A stretch of DNA of 64,000 nucleotides from Caenorhabditis elegans (lineage: Eukaryota; Nematoda; Chromadorea; Rhabditida; Rhabditidae), in assembly GCF_000002985.6 (NCBI RefSeq), contig NC_003284.9, positions 15,004,001 to 15,068,000 of the forward strand, written 5' to 3'. Position 1 is the stretch's first letter. Each line of letters opens with the position of its first letter. Below are positions 25,301-36,597 of the stretch, piece after piece. The translations under genes were made by a program, and so were the position numbers. Below the pieces are notes generated by a model. It saw only the letters and a list, made by a program, of their open reading frames with translations. It made no database searches and was not told the DNA's origin.

Positions 25301-26795
25301 CTTCGATATACCATCATTCTTCAATTTTCAGGAATGGATTTGCAAAGCTATTCTCTGGTTCGTCATATATTTCAACGTTGCGTCCGTCATGTGGATGTTG
25401 ATCGAAGGCGCCTTCCTCTACAGTCGATTCACTGTATTCGCTATGCGTCACAGTGATGCACCATGGTCTCTTTACCTGGCGTGTGGGTGGGGCGTCCCGT
25501 TCGTGGTTGTAACGGCATGGGCATTGGTTCATCAATACATATCCAGCCAACAAACAAATTCATTTTGTTGGCTGCCTTATGCCCAGGGACTCCATTTGTG
25601 GATTCTTGCTGGAACTATGGGATCCGCATTAATTGTAAGTTGTTGTATGGCCATATCGGATTTAAATCAATATTATTTCCAGATGAATCTTATATTCTTG
25701 CTTATGATTGTGGTGATATTGGTGCAAAAGTTACGAACGGAGAATTCTGCGGAATCCAAGAAAATTTGGTTAGTGCATAGCTTTTTTAATTTTTAACGCG
25801 CTATGCATTCAAGCTTAATGCAAGCCACGTCCTAGCCGGGGACTCTGGCCGATAATCCAGTCGTGGATTGCTCCACTTTCCAGTAGAGGCTGGTTGAAAA
25901 CCTAGGGGGTGAGGCCGGTCTTGAACTCATGACCTCCAGATTTCTAGCGGCCACCACTACCGACTGAGCTATCACCCCATGTTTTTTTTTCATTCTCTTC
26001 CTAGTCTAAACATGTTCTTAACAATACAAATTCCAATGCCATAAATCAAACTTTTCCCATCACTGAACCATTTTAAAAACACATAACAAAACACTTTCCA
26101 GGAGAACAATAAAAGCAACTCTTTTGTTAGTGCCACTCCTCGGCATTTCAAACATCCCTCTTTTTTACGAGCCGGAGCACCCGAGCTCTGTCTACATGCT
26201 CGGCTCGGCTATTTTACAACATAGTCAGGTGAGATAAGAGTACACCAGGATTTTTTTCTAAGATTTCTGATTTCAGGGTATTTTTATTGCGGTCTTGTAT
26301 TGCTTCTTGAATAGTGAAATCCAGGGAGCGCTGAAGCGGCAATTGTCAAAAGTGCCATTTGAGTTCTTCAAGTGAGTTCTTTAAACAAAAAATTTGAATT
26401 AAAACATGATTTTTTTCAGAACTAGGAATCGATTCGAAACTGAAAGAACTTACGTGCCTGAAGCAAGAAATGCCACGAAAAATGGAGTTCCGATGGAGGA
26501 AATGAACAAAACTAAAAATATTGAGAGTGGTGAAAATACGGAATCTCAAGATCAGGTATGTTTTGAAAAACTTACCAATGTTAATTTTTTAATTTCATAG
26601 TTCGAAAAATTCACTAAAAAATGCTAAAAAATTCAGAAAAAAAACGCTGAAATTTGGTGAATTAGTTTTTGCAGCGGCCGGAGATTTAATTTTTCCTAAA
26701 TTGTGAAAGCTATGCACCTTTTTAGTTTTTAAAAACGTTTTACCTTGCAGGTTAGCACTGGAAAGCAAATCTACTCGGTGTCTACGAAATCTTAA
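22322..26795 (+). CDS. seb-3: Class B (secretin-type) neuropeptide GPCR, SEB-3; 5' end provisional
   Basis: Exons: 22322-22398, 22705-22826, 24283-24401, 24449-24562, 24620-24760, 25332-25634, 25683-25768, 26102-26228, 26277-26371, 26420-26555, 26751-26795; phases agree throughout. The extracellular hormone-binding domain has the family's spaced cysteines and the motif MGVWQDSNYTMC, close to the GVW...NYTMC of CRF receptors. Seven membrane segments follow from LVISVSLTLSFVSVILLVAA to IFIAVLYCFLNSEIQGALK; the last holds the class B motif FLNxEIQ. The WMLIEGAFLY segment matches TM3. The cytosolic tail is about 75 residues long. In C. elegans SEB-3 is a CRF-receptor-like protein acting in stress, arousal and ethanol responses (recalled). 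No signal peptide is visible from the ATG at 22322, so an upstream exon may be missing. A possible extra 32-nt exon at 22886-22917 does not fit the downstream phase. Confidence 0.9.
22449..22622. repeat. CACGTGG-ended palindromic repeat in seb-3 intron 1
   Basis: Edges cacgtggtgtcagagtgtcg and ctggcaccacgtg are inverted. The interior has gatctacaaaaagtgcggga and its inverted partner tcccgcattttttgtagatc. A complete compact copy of the family at 14678-15092. Confidence 0.85.
23280..23428. repeat. AAAGGTGGAGTAGCG-family element, 5'-truncated copy
   Basis: Only the right part is recognisable: cagtaactcataatttagga, then tccccactgacgctactcca and the terminal ccttta. It lies in the large seb-3 intron between 22826 and 24283. 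The left boundary is approximate. Confidence 0.65.
25796..25979 (-). repeat. tRNA-derived SINE-like element, type B, copy 2, in a seb-3 intron
   Basis: Reverse complement reads ggtgatagctcagtcggtag, then the B-box-like gagttcaagacc and gagtggagc-type tail seen in the 16697 and 61753 copies. It sits inside the intron 25769-26101. Confidence 0.75.
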
Positions 26796-26920
26796 TCACA
26801 CCGCCCCCTCTTCAAGTTATTTGAAATTTCCAATAACTTCATTGTGATTCGATTTCTTTTATTCTCGAACTGTCCTCAATTATCTTCAATCAAGATTTTA
26901 GAATATTTTATGTTTTTATT

Positions 26921-26945
26921 ATTATTATTATTATTATGATTATCA
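26921..26945 (+). repeat. TTA microsatellite downstream of seb-3
   Basis: Run of ttattattattattatt in the 3' flank between the convergent seb-3 and dsc-1 genes. Confidence 0.8.
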
Positions 26946-27463
26946 TTTTGAACCCGTCAACAGCCCAAAGCAAAATCACTTTCCCGCCCTAAACCTTATT
27001 TGCCAAACGAATGATTACGGGTTCCTACCCACCAAATTTCCAATAGTTCCACTTTGTTTGGTCAATCATCTTTCAAAAAAAAAAGAAGTTTTGAATGCTA
27101 CTTGAATTGATCTCAAAATGCCCTGCGAATTTCTGAAATTCATAATGAACACCAATGATTTAGAAACTTTCATGAATGATTCGAATGAATGGTTTTATTT
27201 ATTAATATTATCTAATTATCTGACAAAACTAACGGTTAAAAAGTGATATGAAAATCTAGAATAAGCACATAATCACATATACAAACGAAAAATATATAGA
27301 TGAAAAGTCAAAAAATAACATAGAAAATTGCAAAATACATATTTCTTGATCTGTATAACAGGTACAAACTGGCTTTTTGATTTGTTCTAAGAGGAAGAAA
27401 AAACAACCAAAATTTCAACTTAAAAAATCCAAATAAATGATATTGAGATAGTATATCGATGCC

Positions 27464-30400
27464 TTATTGATGCTCCTGTAGGCTTGGAAATTCAGGAAAA
27501 TCTTGTTCAGTGTTCATTGGGAATTGGTCAAGGGACATCTGAAATTTAAATATATATATTAATTGTGTAAACCATAAAAATTATTCACTACAATGGTTTA
27601 TAGTGATAACATGCCATTGTAAAACTTTTATAAAAACTTTCGAATAGCTTTTTTAGGGCTAATTATTTTTGACAAAAGAATAGTAGATGAACACGGTCTG
27701 TAATTCCAGCTCAGCAAAGCTTTATACATAAATAATACTTTAGAAAGTTGAATAGTTACTAGCTAATTCATTAATTAAAGGTGGAGTAGCGCCAGTGGGG
27801 AAAGTGTTAAAACTACTCCTATAATGCCAGAATAACCGAATATCATATGAAACCTTTTCAAACAATTTTTGAAATGTTTTATTTACTGTAAAAAAGTAAC
27901 AATTACTCAGTTTTTTCAACTCATAATTTTGGAAGTCGACCAAAACAAATTTTTTCTTACATTTTTTATACTACAATTTTGTTTTAATTATTTGTATTAA
28001 AACATCGTAGGTGTCGGAACATGCGACATTGCTTGGGATTTCCTCAAAAGCTCATATTTTTCGAAATTTTGGCAATTTGCCAAAATTTTGACCGGAAATT
28101 ATAAAAAAGTCTAAACATTTTTTTAAAAGTATTTTATTATCATATTTGGTCGTTTTGGATTATTATAAGTATAATTATACAAAATTCCCACTGACGCTAC
28201 TCGATCTTTAATATCAAATTTTTTGCCAAATTATTTTCATACGGAAGTTTTCAGTTGTTAATCTGTAATAGCCTTACCGGTTGATTGGGAATACCAAAAG
28301 AATTTGGATGCTTTGCATTCGGACCATCATCTGGATGTTGCGCAGAAAAACACGCAAAATCAAACGAGTTTGATCCTCCACTGAAAGATTCATTCCGAGT
28401 GCGATCCCGTTGACGGTGCTCCTTCCTTCTCCATTTTGCGCGTCGGTTTTGAAACCATACCTGAAGTTTGAATAATTGAAATATTTATTGGTTTGTGTGT
28501 GTGTGTGGTTTTCTTGGTGTTTTCGCGTTAAATCAAATCTCTCGAAGCGATTTGGCTCACTTCAATTGTGACAGATAGTTGCTCGTAAATTGCAACTCGA
28601 GAGTTGAGGCCCCCACATGTGGACAGCATACGCTACCGTAGCCTATGGTAGGGAGGGGAAGATGGGAAAACAAGTGTGATCAAGAATCGGTTTATGGCAG
28701 GTTGTAGTTTTTGAGAATGGAAGATGGAATCATGGTTTTTTTCAGTTAAGTTGAAATTACAACATGTATTGTAAACAATTATCAAAAATTAGCTTTATGA
28801 ATTTCTCATGAGTTGAGTGGAACTAAATTCTGAAAAAAAAAATTCCTCTATTATTCTTGCCCTCCTCCAATCAGAAAAAAATACCCGTTATACCTGAAAC
28901 TTATAACTTGTCTTATTTGAATAGGTCTGTCGTTTCATAAAATGTTTAGCATTTATCTTCATTTCTAATCATTTGAATCCAAAGATGCACATGATCATTT
29001 TCGTTTGAGCTCTATTTTATATTCCAAAGGATTTTGAAAGAGTGAAAATTGTGTCAGAGGGGCTAATCTTCTACAGATGACATCAAAGGAAATCCTACTA
29101 GTAATATTCTTTTTTCTTCAATTATTCATAGCATAAAAATCAAGATTTTGATCAATTTCAAAAAGATTAAACACTATGTACACTCACCGTGATACGATCC
29201 TCTGGAATTTTCAAAAAGTCAGCCATATACTTTTTGGCCTTGTGATCCGGGTAGTGTGATTCTTTGAATGAATCTTCAAGGAAGGTGGATTGAAGTTCGG
29301 TGAAGTTGGTTCTGAATCTTCGTCGGCCTCCACAACTTTGAGCATTGTCGCTTGACATCAGAGAAGGGTTCAGAGCTGGAAAGTAAGGATTTCAGATGAT
29401 GTACAATAGTTTTGGACCGTTTGGAACAGTTAATTTTGAAATGAGTAGAAAAAATGTTACAGTGTGGTGAAATAGAGCTAAATCAAGGACAATTATGTAT
29501 CACAATTCCTTTCATGTAATTAAAAAAAAGGGATACATATAAATAAAATATAAATTATTTTAGTCGGCGTAAATAGATCAATGAATTTATTTTAAATTCA
29601 TTTTAGAATATGGTTCTAGAAAAATTACGTTCGGAAAATGATATAGTAAGCATAACAAAACAGTAATCAGAAGTGTGAAACATTCAAAATGCTGATTTTT
29701 TTTTGTGAACGTGTCACTATCAAAACTTCAAGTGTTAAATTTTAAATTTAAATTTTCATAAAAAAGTTGTTTTATACTTTGATATTAATTCATTCTTCCC
29801 TATTTTTCAAGTTTTTACATGAATTTCCCACCCTCTGGATTAACTAGTACCGATCTGTTTCTAGTAATCCTTGAAAACATTGACTTTTTACTGGGATTAA
29901 ATATGGAATCAATGCAACAAGTTTTGATAATCTTTTTTAAAAAGATTAATTTTCTAAAGACAATGAAACTTTAGCGGTCAGTTTTCGATTCTTGAAAACT
30001 TTGACTTACTTGAATTGCCAACGTTTGGTGCAGAGATGGAGCGTGACGCATTTTCAAAATATGAATTGTCAGGAATCACTGGAAAAAATATTTTTGCTGA
30101 TAAACTTTCTAAATTTAACTTACTAGAGTTTCCATAAGCATGGGGAGAGAACATATGCGGATCCTGATTTCCAATATGATCATACGGACTCAATTGTGGC
30201 AATTGCCCAGTTTCATGTGCAGATGAAATCGGTGAAACCGTTGTTGGACAATCAAAATCCGATAAATAATGCTGATTCGACATTTGAAAGTGGTTATGAA
30301 GGGCGACGCCGAGGTTATGGTAGTAGGAGGCGGGCGGTTCGTCGGCATGCTGTGAATCGCCGCAGCTCCAGCGACGAGCAAGCTGTGGTCCCAGATTGCG

Positions 30401-30748
30401 CGGCGGGTGGAATTGTTGAGCTCCCTGTTGCACTGGTGGCACAGAAAAATCGGTGGTTACAGACAAAGCTTCTGATTTTGGAAGTAGCATCGGGAGATCA
30501 GGAAAGTCGAATACGTTGTTGAGGTTGGTATGAGGGTTCATATTTGGTTCAGATCTGAAAAGTTCATCGGAATATTTATTAGATAATTATCATCAATTTA
30601 CAAATAGATCGCATGTTTTATTATTCGGTTAGATTGAAAGTTAAAATCTATTTTTCCAATGTCATATCTATTTCTAACTTTGCTATGTTTTTGGATCAAA
30701 TTACAAGACAAAAACTGTGTGCAAAATTTAATTAAGCTCTTACCTCAT
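27464..30748 (-). CDS. dsc-1: Paired-like homeodomain transcription factor DSC-1
   Basis: Coding exons: 30748-30744, 30554-30124, 30078-30010, 29375-29188, 28460-28278, 27538-27464; total 951 nt, 316 aa, phases agree. Residues about 1-170 are low-complexity, rich in Asn, Pro, Ser and His. The homeodomain begins about residue 185 with RRRFRTNFTELQSTFLEDSF, continues HYPDHKAKKYMADFLKIPED, and is completed across the exon 4/5 junction by RITVWFQNRRAKWRRKEHRQ. The WFQNRRAKWR recognition helix carries Gln at position 50, typical of paired-like (not paired-box) proteins; no paired box is present. The start is set by a 5-nt coding exon (ATGAG). In C. elegans dsc-1 controls defecation rhythm and was isolated as a suppressor of clk-1 (recalled). 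It converges with seb-3, with about 670 bp between stop codons. Confidence 0.95.
27775..28211. repeat. AAAGGTGGAGTAGCG-family element in dsc-1 intron 5
   Basis: Edges taaaggtggagtagcgccag and cactgacgctactcgatctt are inverted; complete at both ends. The interior matches the 33624 and 39386 copies, including gaccggaaatt and atatttggtcgttttgga. Confidence 0.85.
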
Positions 30749-33026
30749 TGACTTGAATTTTCAGCACTTGACCAAAGTCCTGAAGATAGTTTCTGCACCA
30801 ACTCGAAAATAGTAAGAAGTGCAAATAATGTGTGAAATGAGAAAAATGAATAACTGATCTCACCTTGCTCGCTTCTTTTTATCATCCAATTAATCCCCTC
30901 TATTAATCTCTTCAATTCACTGTTACTTTCTCTGATAAAACTTCTTTGCGAATGCCATCCACATTTTTTATTTCCACCCTCACATCTGAGATTAATTGAG
31001 GGGGATTAGTTAGTCAGATCACTAAAAATGCCAACTTTTCCACAGCTCACTAATCCATTCAGAGCAAGAACTCCTAGCTGCGGTGGGGGTGGCTATTCTT
31101 CGGTGACCAAGCGAAGGGTTAATCTTCTTTAATAATCTTTTATGAAGTGACGCCAAGTGAAACACTACACTCTTTCAAACAGTTCACGAATCAAAATGTT
31201 TCAAATATACAGAGTAAACTGTAACCAAACTGTACACTTTGATTACTGCTAAAATTTAGTTTCTTGAAATACATTTTTAAGCAATTAGATGTTCTTGGCA
31301 CAACGGACGTATACTTTTATATAAAGTTTGAAACATTTTGAAATGTTTTTTTTTTCAATTGCTGAATTGATGACTTGCAATGACAACAGAGCGGTTTTTA
31401 CTACTTGGTAGCTGAGAAATATGAAGCCATTACTGAAACATCTCTGATTAGCAATATAGACCATTCTGCAACTTGACTCAAAATGATCAAAAAAGGTTCT
31501 CGAGACTTTTCAGTGAAGCCGATGTTTGAAAATATGCTCAGTTTTCTGTAATAAGAATGATCGACGTGTCTTCTCGGTAGCAAAAATCGCATTTTGTTGG
31601 AACTGTGGTAGATTGAATTATAAATTAACTTTTGTAATAAACAACAACGAAAAGCCATTGAAGCCTGAAACATATTATATTCTTAAAATTAAAAAGTCAT
31701 CAAATTTTTTTAAAATTTTTTTAGCTTGCAGCCTACATATATAGTTGTTGTTTTATAGTCAAAACAAGGACTCAAAATTGGGTAGTTGGTTTGGTTTTTT
31801 GGGTAGTTGGTTTGGTTTTAAAGGCTTAAAAATGCCACTCAAGTTTTTGTTGATTTTAATTTGACCATTGAATATTTATTTGGGCCCAGCTTCTATTTAA
31901 AATAATGATATTTTTTCAGAGCTCACTTTTTTAATATCACATGAGTTAGTAACTTCTTTTTTTTTGGAATTGCTTATTTGAGTTTTAAAGAAAATTTTTC
32001 GACTTTTTTTGTAGAAAAATTGCCCTAATTGCGCATCGCATGTGGCAAGTTCGCAGCCCTAAATCACAATATTGATGTATACAGATTTATCAAACTTTAG
32101 TGTTCAATAAGTTAACACAACTCATATTTAAGTGAAAATTGAAATTGCCTGTGAAAGTGCATGTTTTGAGATGTTATAGTCACGATTAAAAAATAAATGT
32201 TAATAAAATGTTTTTAGCATTCACTCCGCACCAATAAACATCACATTTGTTGAAGTTGGACTCATCATTTTATTGTTTGAAGATTCAAAATTTTTGTCCA
32301 AGTTTATTTAAAAAATGAAACTTTGACTCATGTTTTCAGTCAATTATACAGCGGGCAAAAAATGTTTCAGAGGTCTCAGTTGGAACTTTTATTTTGAAAC
32401 ATTTGGGTCTACTAGACTGATTCAACTGTTGTCCAAACCAAACGGACGCCCAAACCATGCTGGCAGATACTTGCATAGTTTGGGCAGCGACTTTGGTGGC
32501 GTTGATTTCCTGCCTTTTAATTTTATAAACCATCATGAATTAATGCAGTAACAGTCATTAAAGAAAAGTCGTTTCTCTTCAATATTTCAAATCGGTTGTT
32601 TATTTTTAATGTGTCGTATTTTAACTATATTTGTTGCCTTAAAATGATCGATTGAAAAATAATATTGCATACAATAATATATGATGCTTTCATACATACT
32701 ATGTATGAGTTCAATTCACAAGATTTTATTTGACATAAACCACTGGCCATGAAAGATGCAATTTTGAGAGGTGACTAGGTTGCAAGACTGATGCGTTTGA
32801 TTTACAGACATGATAGACGTGAATAGCAACATACACAAAAAAATAAGCATCGCTACAATTCCGATGAATAAGAAAAAAATACAGACAAAATAAAAAACTA
32901 TATCACGTCTATCAATAGAACCGGAGTGTACAGGAGGGGGGAAACAAGAGATTTGAGAGTGAATTGTGGGTTGACTTTGAAAGGAAAAGACAAGTATGGG
33001 ACAAGTATGCAAGAATGGAAAAGCAG
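30749..33026. other. dsc-1 upstream region and 3' flank of the RING gene
   Basis: About 30749-30860 may be dsc-1 5' UTR. A 22-bp unit, gggtagttggtttggtttt, is present twice at 31777-31821. The 3' UTR of the minus-strand RING gene probably spans 33026 to about 32710, with an AATAAA signal (tttatt on the plus strand at 32725-32730). A 106-codon ORF overlaps this UTR; see findings. No other gene seen. Confidence 0.5.
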
Positions 33027-36000
33027 TTATTGACAAGAATGTGACGGGCTGGAAGGTGTCGTTGTTGTAGCAGTGTCCAGAGAATGAGTTGAAATGGATG
33101 TTGGAACTGTGAGCTCCTCGGAAGATGGAATGTTTAATTCAGAACTAGATGTTGGGTCAGATCTGAAAAAACTCGGTCAATGCTTTTGTTTATGCTTTTG
33201 TCATTATTCAATTCTCAAATCCTTACACTTCATTTTCCAACAAATGATCATTGTCATTCGATGTCGTTTGTTGCCTCACAAGATATGAGCCACCCTCAAG
33301 TCCAGAATGAACATCCTGAAAATTAATAAATCTCATTTGCTTTCTTGCAAAAGAATTGCCTACCACATCTCTGTGTCTCGGCGAGTTTCTCAATTTGCGG
33401 AATGCGTTGCGAACAAATCCGGTGATTGATCGTCGAGTGGTATTGTGAAGCTGCAAAGATTTCGAGATTAGGAACAAGCTAGAAATTGTTTCAAACTAAA
33501 TTTAGTTTTTTCCTTGTGGATATGAAGTTTTGAAACAGTTTTTAAAAACTCAAAAGTGTCAAAAGGCAAAGAAATATTTTAGATGATATTCAGAAGTTAA
33601 AATTTGTGCATTCTGTTTGAAATTAAAGATGGAGTAGCGCCAGTGGTTTAAGTGTTAAAAACTACTCAAATGGTGTCAAAATGACAAAATATCATTTTAA
33701 AAAACTTTCCAAAAAATTTTGAAATTTTTTCACTTACTGTCAAAAAGTGGCAGTTACTCAGTTTTTGCCACTCATAATTTTGGAAGTCGATCAACAAAAA
33801 AATTTTTTCTACATTTTTATACTTTAATTTTGTTTTAATTGTATGTATTAAAACATTGTCAGAGCCGAAACATGTGTCATTGCTTTAAGTTTCCTGAAAA
33901 GCTCATATTTTTCAAAATTTTGGCAATTTGCCAAAACTTTGACCGGAAATTTTGAAAAATCTAAAAATTTTTGGAGTGTTTTATTATGATATTTGGTCGT
34001 TTTGGATTATTATAAGTGTATTCAGACAAAAAATGCTTTGCTGTTCAGGATTACCTATGAATATTACTAAATACTAAAGATACAGGGGTGGGCGGCAAAC
34101 AACTTTTCCGGCAAATCAGAAAATTGCCGGAATTGAAGACTTCCGGCAAATCGACAAACCGGCAAATTGCGGAATTTGCCGAACTGCAATTGCCGCCCAC
34201 TCCTGTATTAAATGAAAGTTATTCTGCTTACCACAATATCCTGATCGACTAGAGCCTCCTGTGAGCTCCAAAGATCGACCATTTGTCCCTGTGGAACAGG
34301 CAGCTCAAATCCCGATTGATTATCCGCATTATTATACAACGCTGTCGCATCATTGGGGCCTTGAGAAGTGCTGGCAAGATCATTGGTGGAGCATTCGCTG
34401 TCCGAATCCGTGCCAATTTTCCTCTTGCACAGAGGACAGATCTTGCGCGTTTGTGTCAGCCACACATCAATGCAGTTGCAGTGGAAAACTGAAAGGGTTT
34501 CAGATAATAAAATATATTTGAAAAATTAAAACAAATGCTTACCATGTCTGCATGGCAAATGTCGAAGTTTTTCACCAGATGCAAAGCTTTCCAAGCAGAT
34601 TGCACACGTGTCTGGATCATCTCCTAATCGGTACTTCTTTACCGGTATTTTTTTGAGGTTTCGTTTTGAAAGACGTCTTTTGTTCAGCTTCCTTCTTTCC
34701 ACGCATCCACGTACGCACTGAAAATTTGAATTTAAACAATACTTCTTCCATAATTGTTTTGAAACTTCACTTTATTGTTATGTTAACTCAAATAATTTTT
34801 ATTTGATCCACCACTATAGGTTTTTAATTTAATATTTACAAATATCCATAGGAAAAAGCTCAATAAATTGAAAAAGTCCCCTTTTTCCAAAATATCAATT
34901 AACTTAAGCAGGTGATATTTGTTATCTGCACTCTATTTTTCAGACTCAAAATAGCAATTTTATCAGCAAATTCTAGAAATTTTTAAATATTCCTATACTT
35001 GTCCTCAAACTGCACTTTATGTAGTCAAGCGACTAGCAATTGAAACTCTATCATACTTTTATTTTCTCTATCATACTTTTTTTTTCCTTCAAAGTGCACT
35101 TTTAATTTTCTAAACAATCCATGGTTATGTTCATTACTCGGTTTCTGTTTGTCAATAAATTTCATCAAAAACGTTTCTCATGATCCAATGAGCCTTGATC
35201 TAAATGACGTCAGGAAGCCCCGTCACATGGGCTTATCCTCCACATCTATTCAAACTCACCAGTGTAATGAGGAAAAGGGCGAAGCAGAACACAATCACCA
35301 CAAGGAATGGAATCAAATAACGGAACAACTCGTAATAGCCAGGATCGATGCGAACACGGAGACGGTATCTGAAGAAAAAAAAACGTATTTTAAGTACAGA
35401 AATGATTTCTAAAGTTTCTCTTACCCCGCTGTATCCGAAAACTTTTTGGCAATCTCTTCTTTACACGCGTGAGAGATCATAAGAACCGGTATGTTAACTT
35501 TATCCCGAAGTTCGGTGCCTTCCATTGAAATTGGTTCTTGTCCCGGATAATTGTAGAAGATCACTAGGCGGAATGGATATGTCGAATTTTGAACCATAAA
35601 AGCTTGATGTGAGAACTTGCAAGGATGGCTAATATTGCTACGGGAGACGAATGCGAAAAGATTGTGGCAACGTGTTGTGTGGTTTTGAGCAATCTGGAAA
35701 TTGTTTTTTATTAGTCATTATACTTTTTAAATAAGTTTCCAAAATTTCCGAAATTCTTGGTTTCAAAAACCATTCTCTAATTCTCAAATGTTCTGAACAG
35801 ACAAGTATCATAGTGAATTAGTGAATTAGTGTCTTAGTTTTTTTGGTGAACTTGTGAGAAGAGTCATTCAGAACCGGTTGTTCTCTCGTTTTCCACCTGC
35901 CAAAAAAAGAAAACACGAGTGCAGTGGTTGACCATTTCCGGCTGTTTTGATTTGAAAATCATTGTTACCGGGTTAAACAGTGCATGAAATTCAGTTCACT

Positions 36001-36597
36001 AGACGTAAACTCTGTGAAACTGCTCGAAAAGCAAAAATTCCAGCTCCAATTTTTTAAAACTTTGCTAGTCAATATATAACTGGGGTTCAGATTATTATAA
36101 ACACCTATACAATGAAAAATGGAAGCTGAAAATGAAATTTTAGATAATGCTTTTATACAAGGAATTCAATTATTTCAGAGATTATCCCTGACCTTTTATG
36201 TATATAGTAGCTTTAGAAATTTAAATGTTGGCATTCAATTTCAAAATATTTCAAAAATAAAATTTGCAAAACTCACCCTAACTGGCCCACATGCATCAAC
36301 CGGCTCCACACCAACTCCGCAACCCAGATTCTCCTCAGAAATGATAAAATCCGAAACATCCATTCCAAAATTTCCACCTTTCGCCAAACATTTATGCACT
36401 AATTCTTCTTCTCCAAATGAAGTCATTCTCATCTGACAAATATTTTTGAATTATAATATAATATATTTTGAAAAAGTGTAAAACAAAATTGAGTTTTCTC
36501 TTACCACATCAACTACGTATTGAGCATTACATTGATAAATTCCAAATAAAACCAGTAAACCGACACTTTGTACAACATTCCGTCCCTTTTTTGTCAT
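33027..36597 (-). CDS. PA-TM-RING E3 ubiquitin ligase (RNF13/RNF167/Goliath type), 9 exons
   Basis: Exons: 36597-36505, 36432-36277, 35693-35425, 35368-35260, 34717-34543, 34488-34232, 33450-33364, 33315-33227, 33162-33027; total 1371 nt, 456 aa, phases agree. Order: signal peptide (SVGLLVLFGIYQCNA); protease-associated luminal domain with VDACGPVR, PFRLVIFYNYPG and VNIPVLMISH; one membrane span (YLIPFLVVIVFCFALFLITL); RING-H2 CAICLESF...LPCRHVFHCNCIDVWL...CPLC with all eight ligands; then a Ser/Thr- and acid-rich cytosolic tail. The family sits in endosomal and lysosomal membranes and ubiquitinates trafficking clients. It is transcribed in the same direction as dsc-1, with about 2.3 kb between them. 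I recall C18B12.4 as this gene but cannot confirm it. Confidence 0.93.
33624..34040. repeat. AAAGGTGGAGTAGCG-family element, right end decayed, in an intron
   Basis: Left edge taaagatggagtagcgccag. The interior is shared with other members (atatttggtcgttttgga, attcagacaaaaaatg), but the right inverted edge is missing. It lies in the intron 33451-34231 of the RING gene. Confidence 0.8.
34083..34207. repeat. Compact complete TTGCCG-family palindrome
   Basis: Edges caggggtgggcggcaa and ttgccgcccactcctg are inverted over a 125-bp element. Same intron as the 33624 element, so two unrelated palindromic families have inserted within 500 bp. Confidence 0.85.

Noticed and set aside
30196-30522. 108-codon plus-strand ORF
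   Set aside because: Antisense shadow of dsc-1 exon 2.
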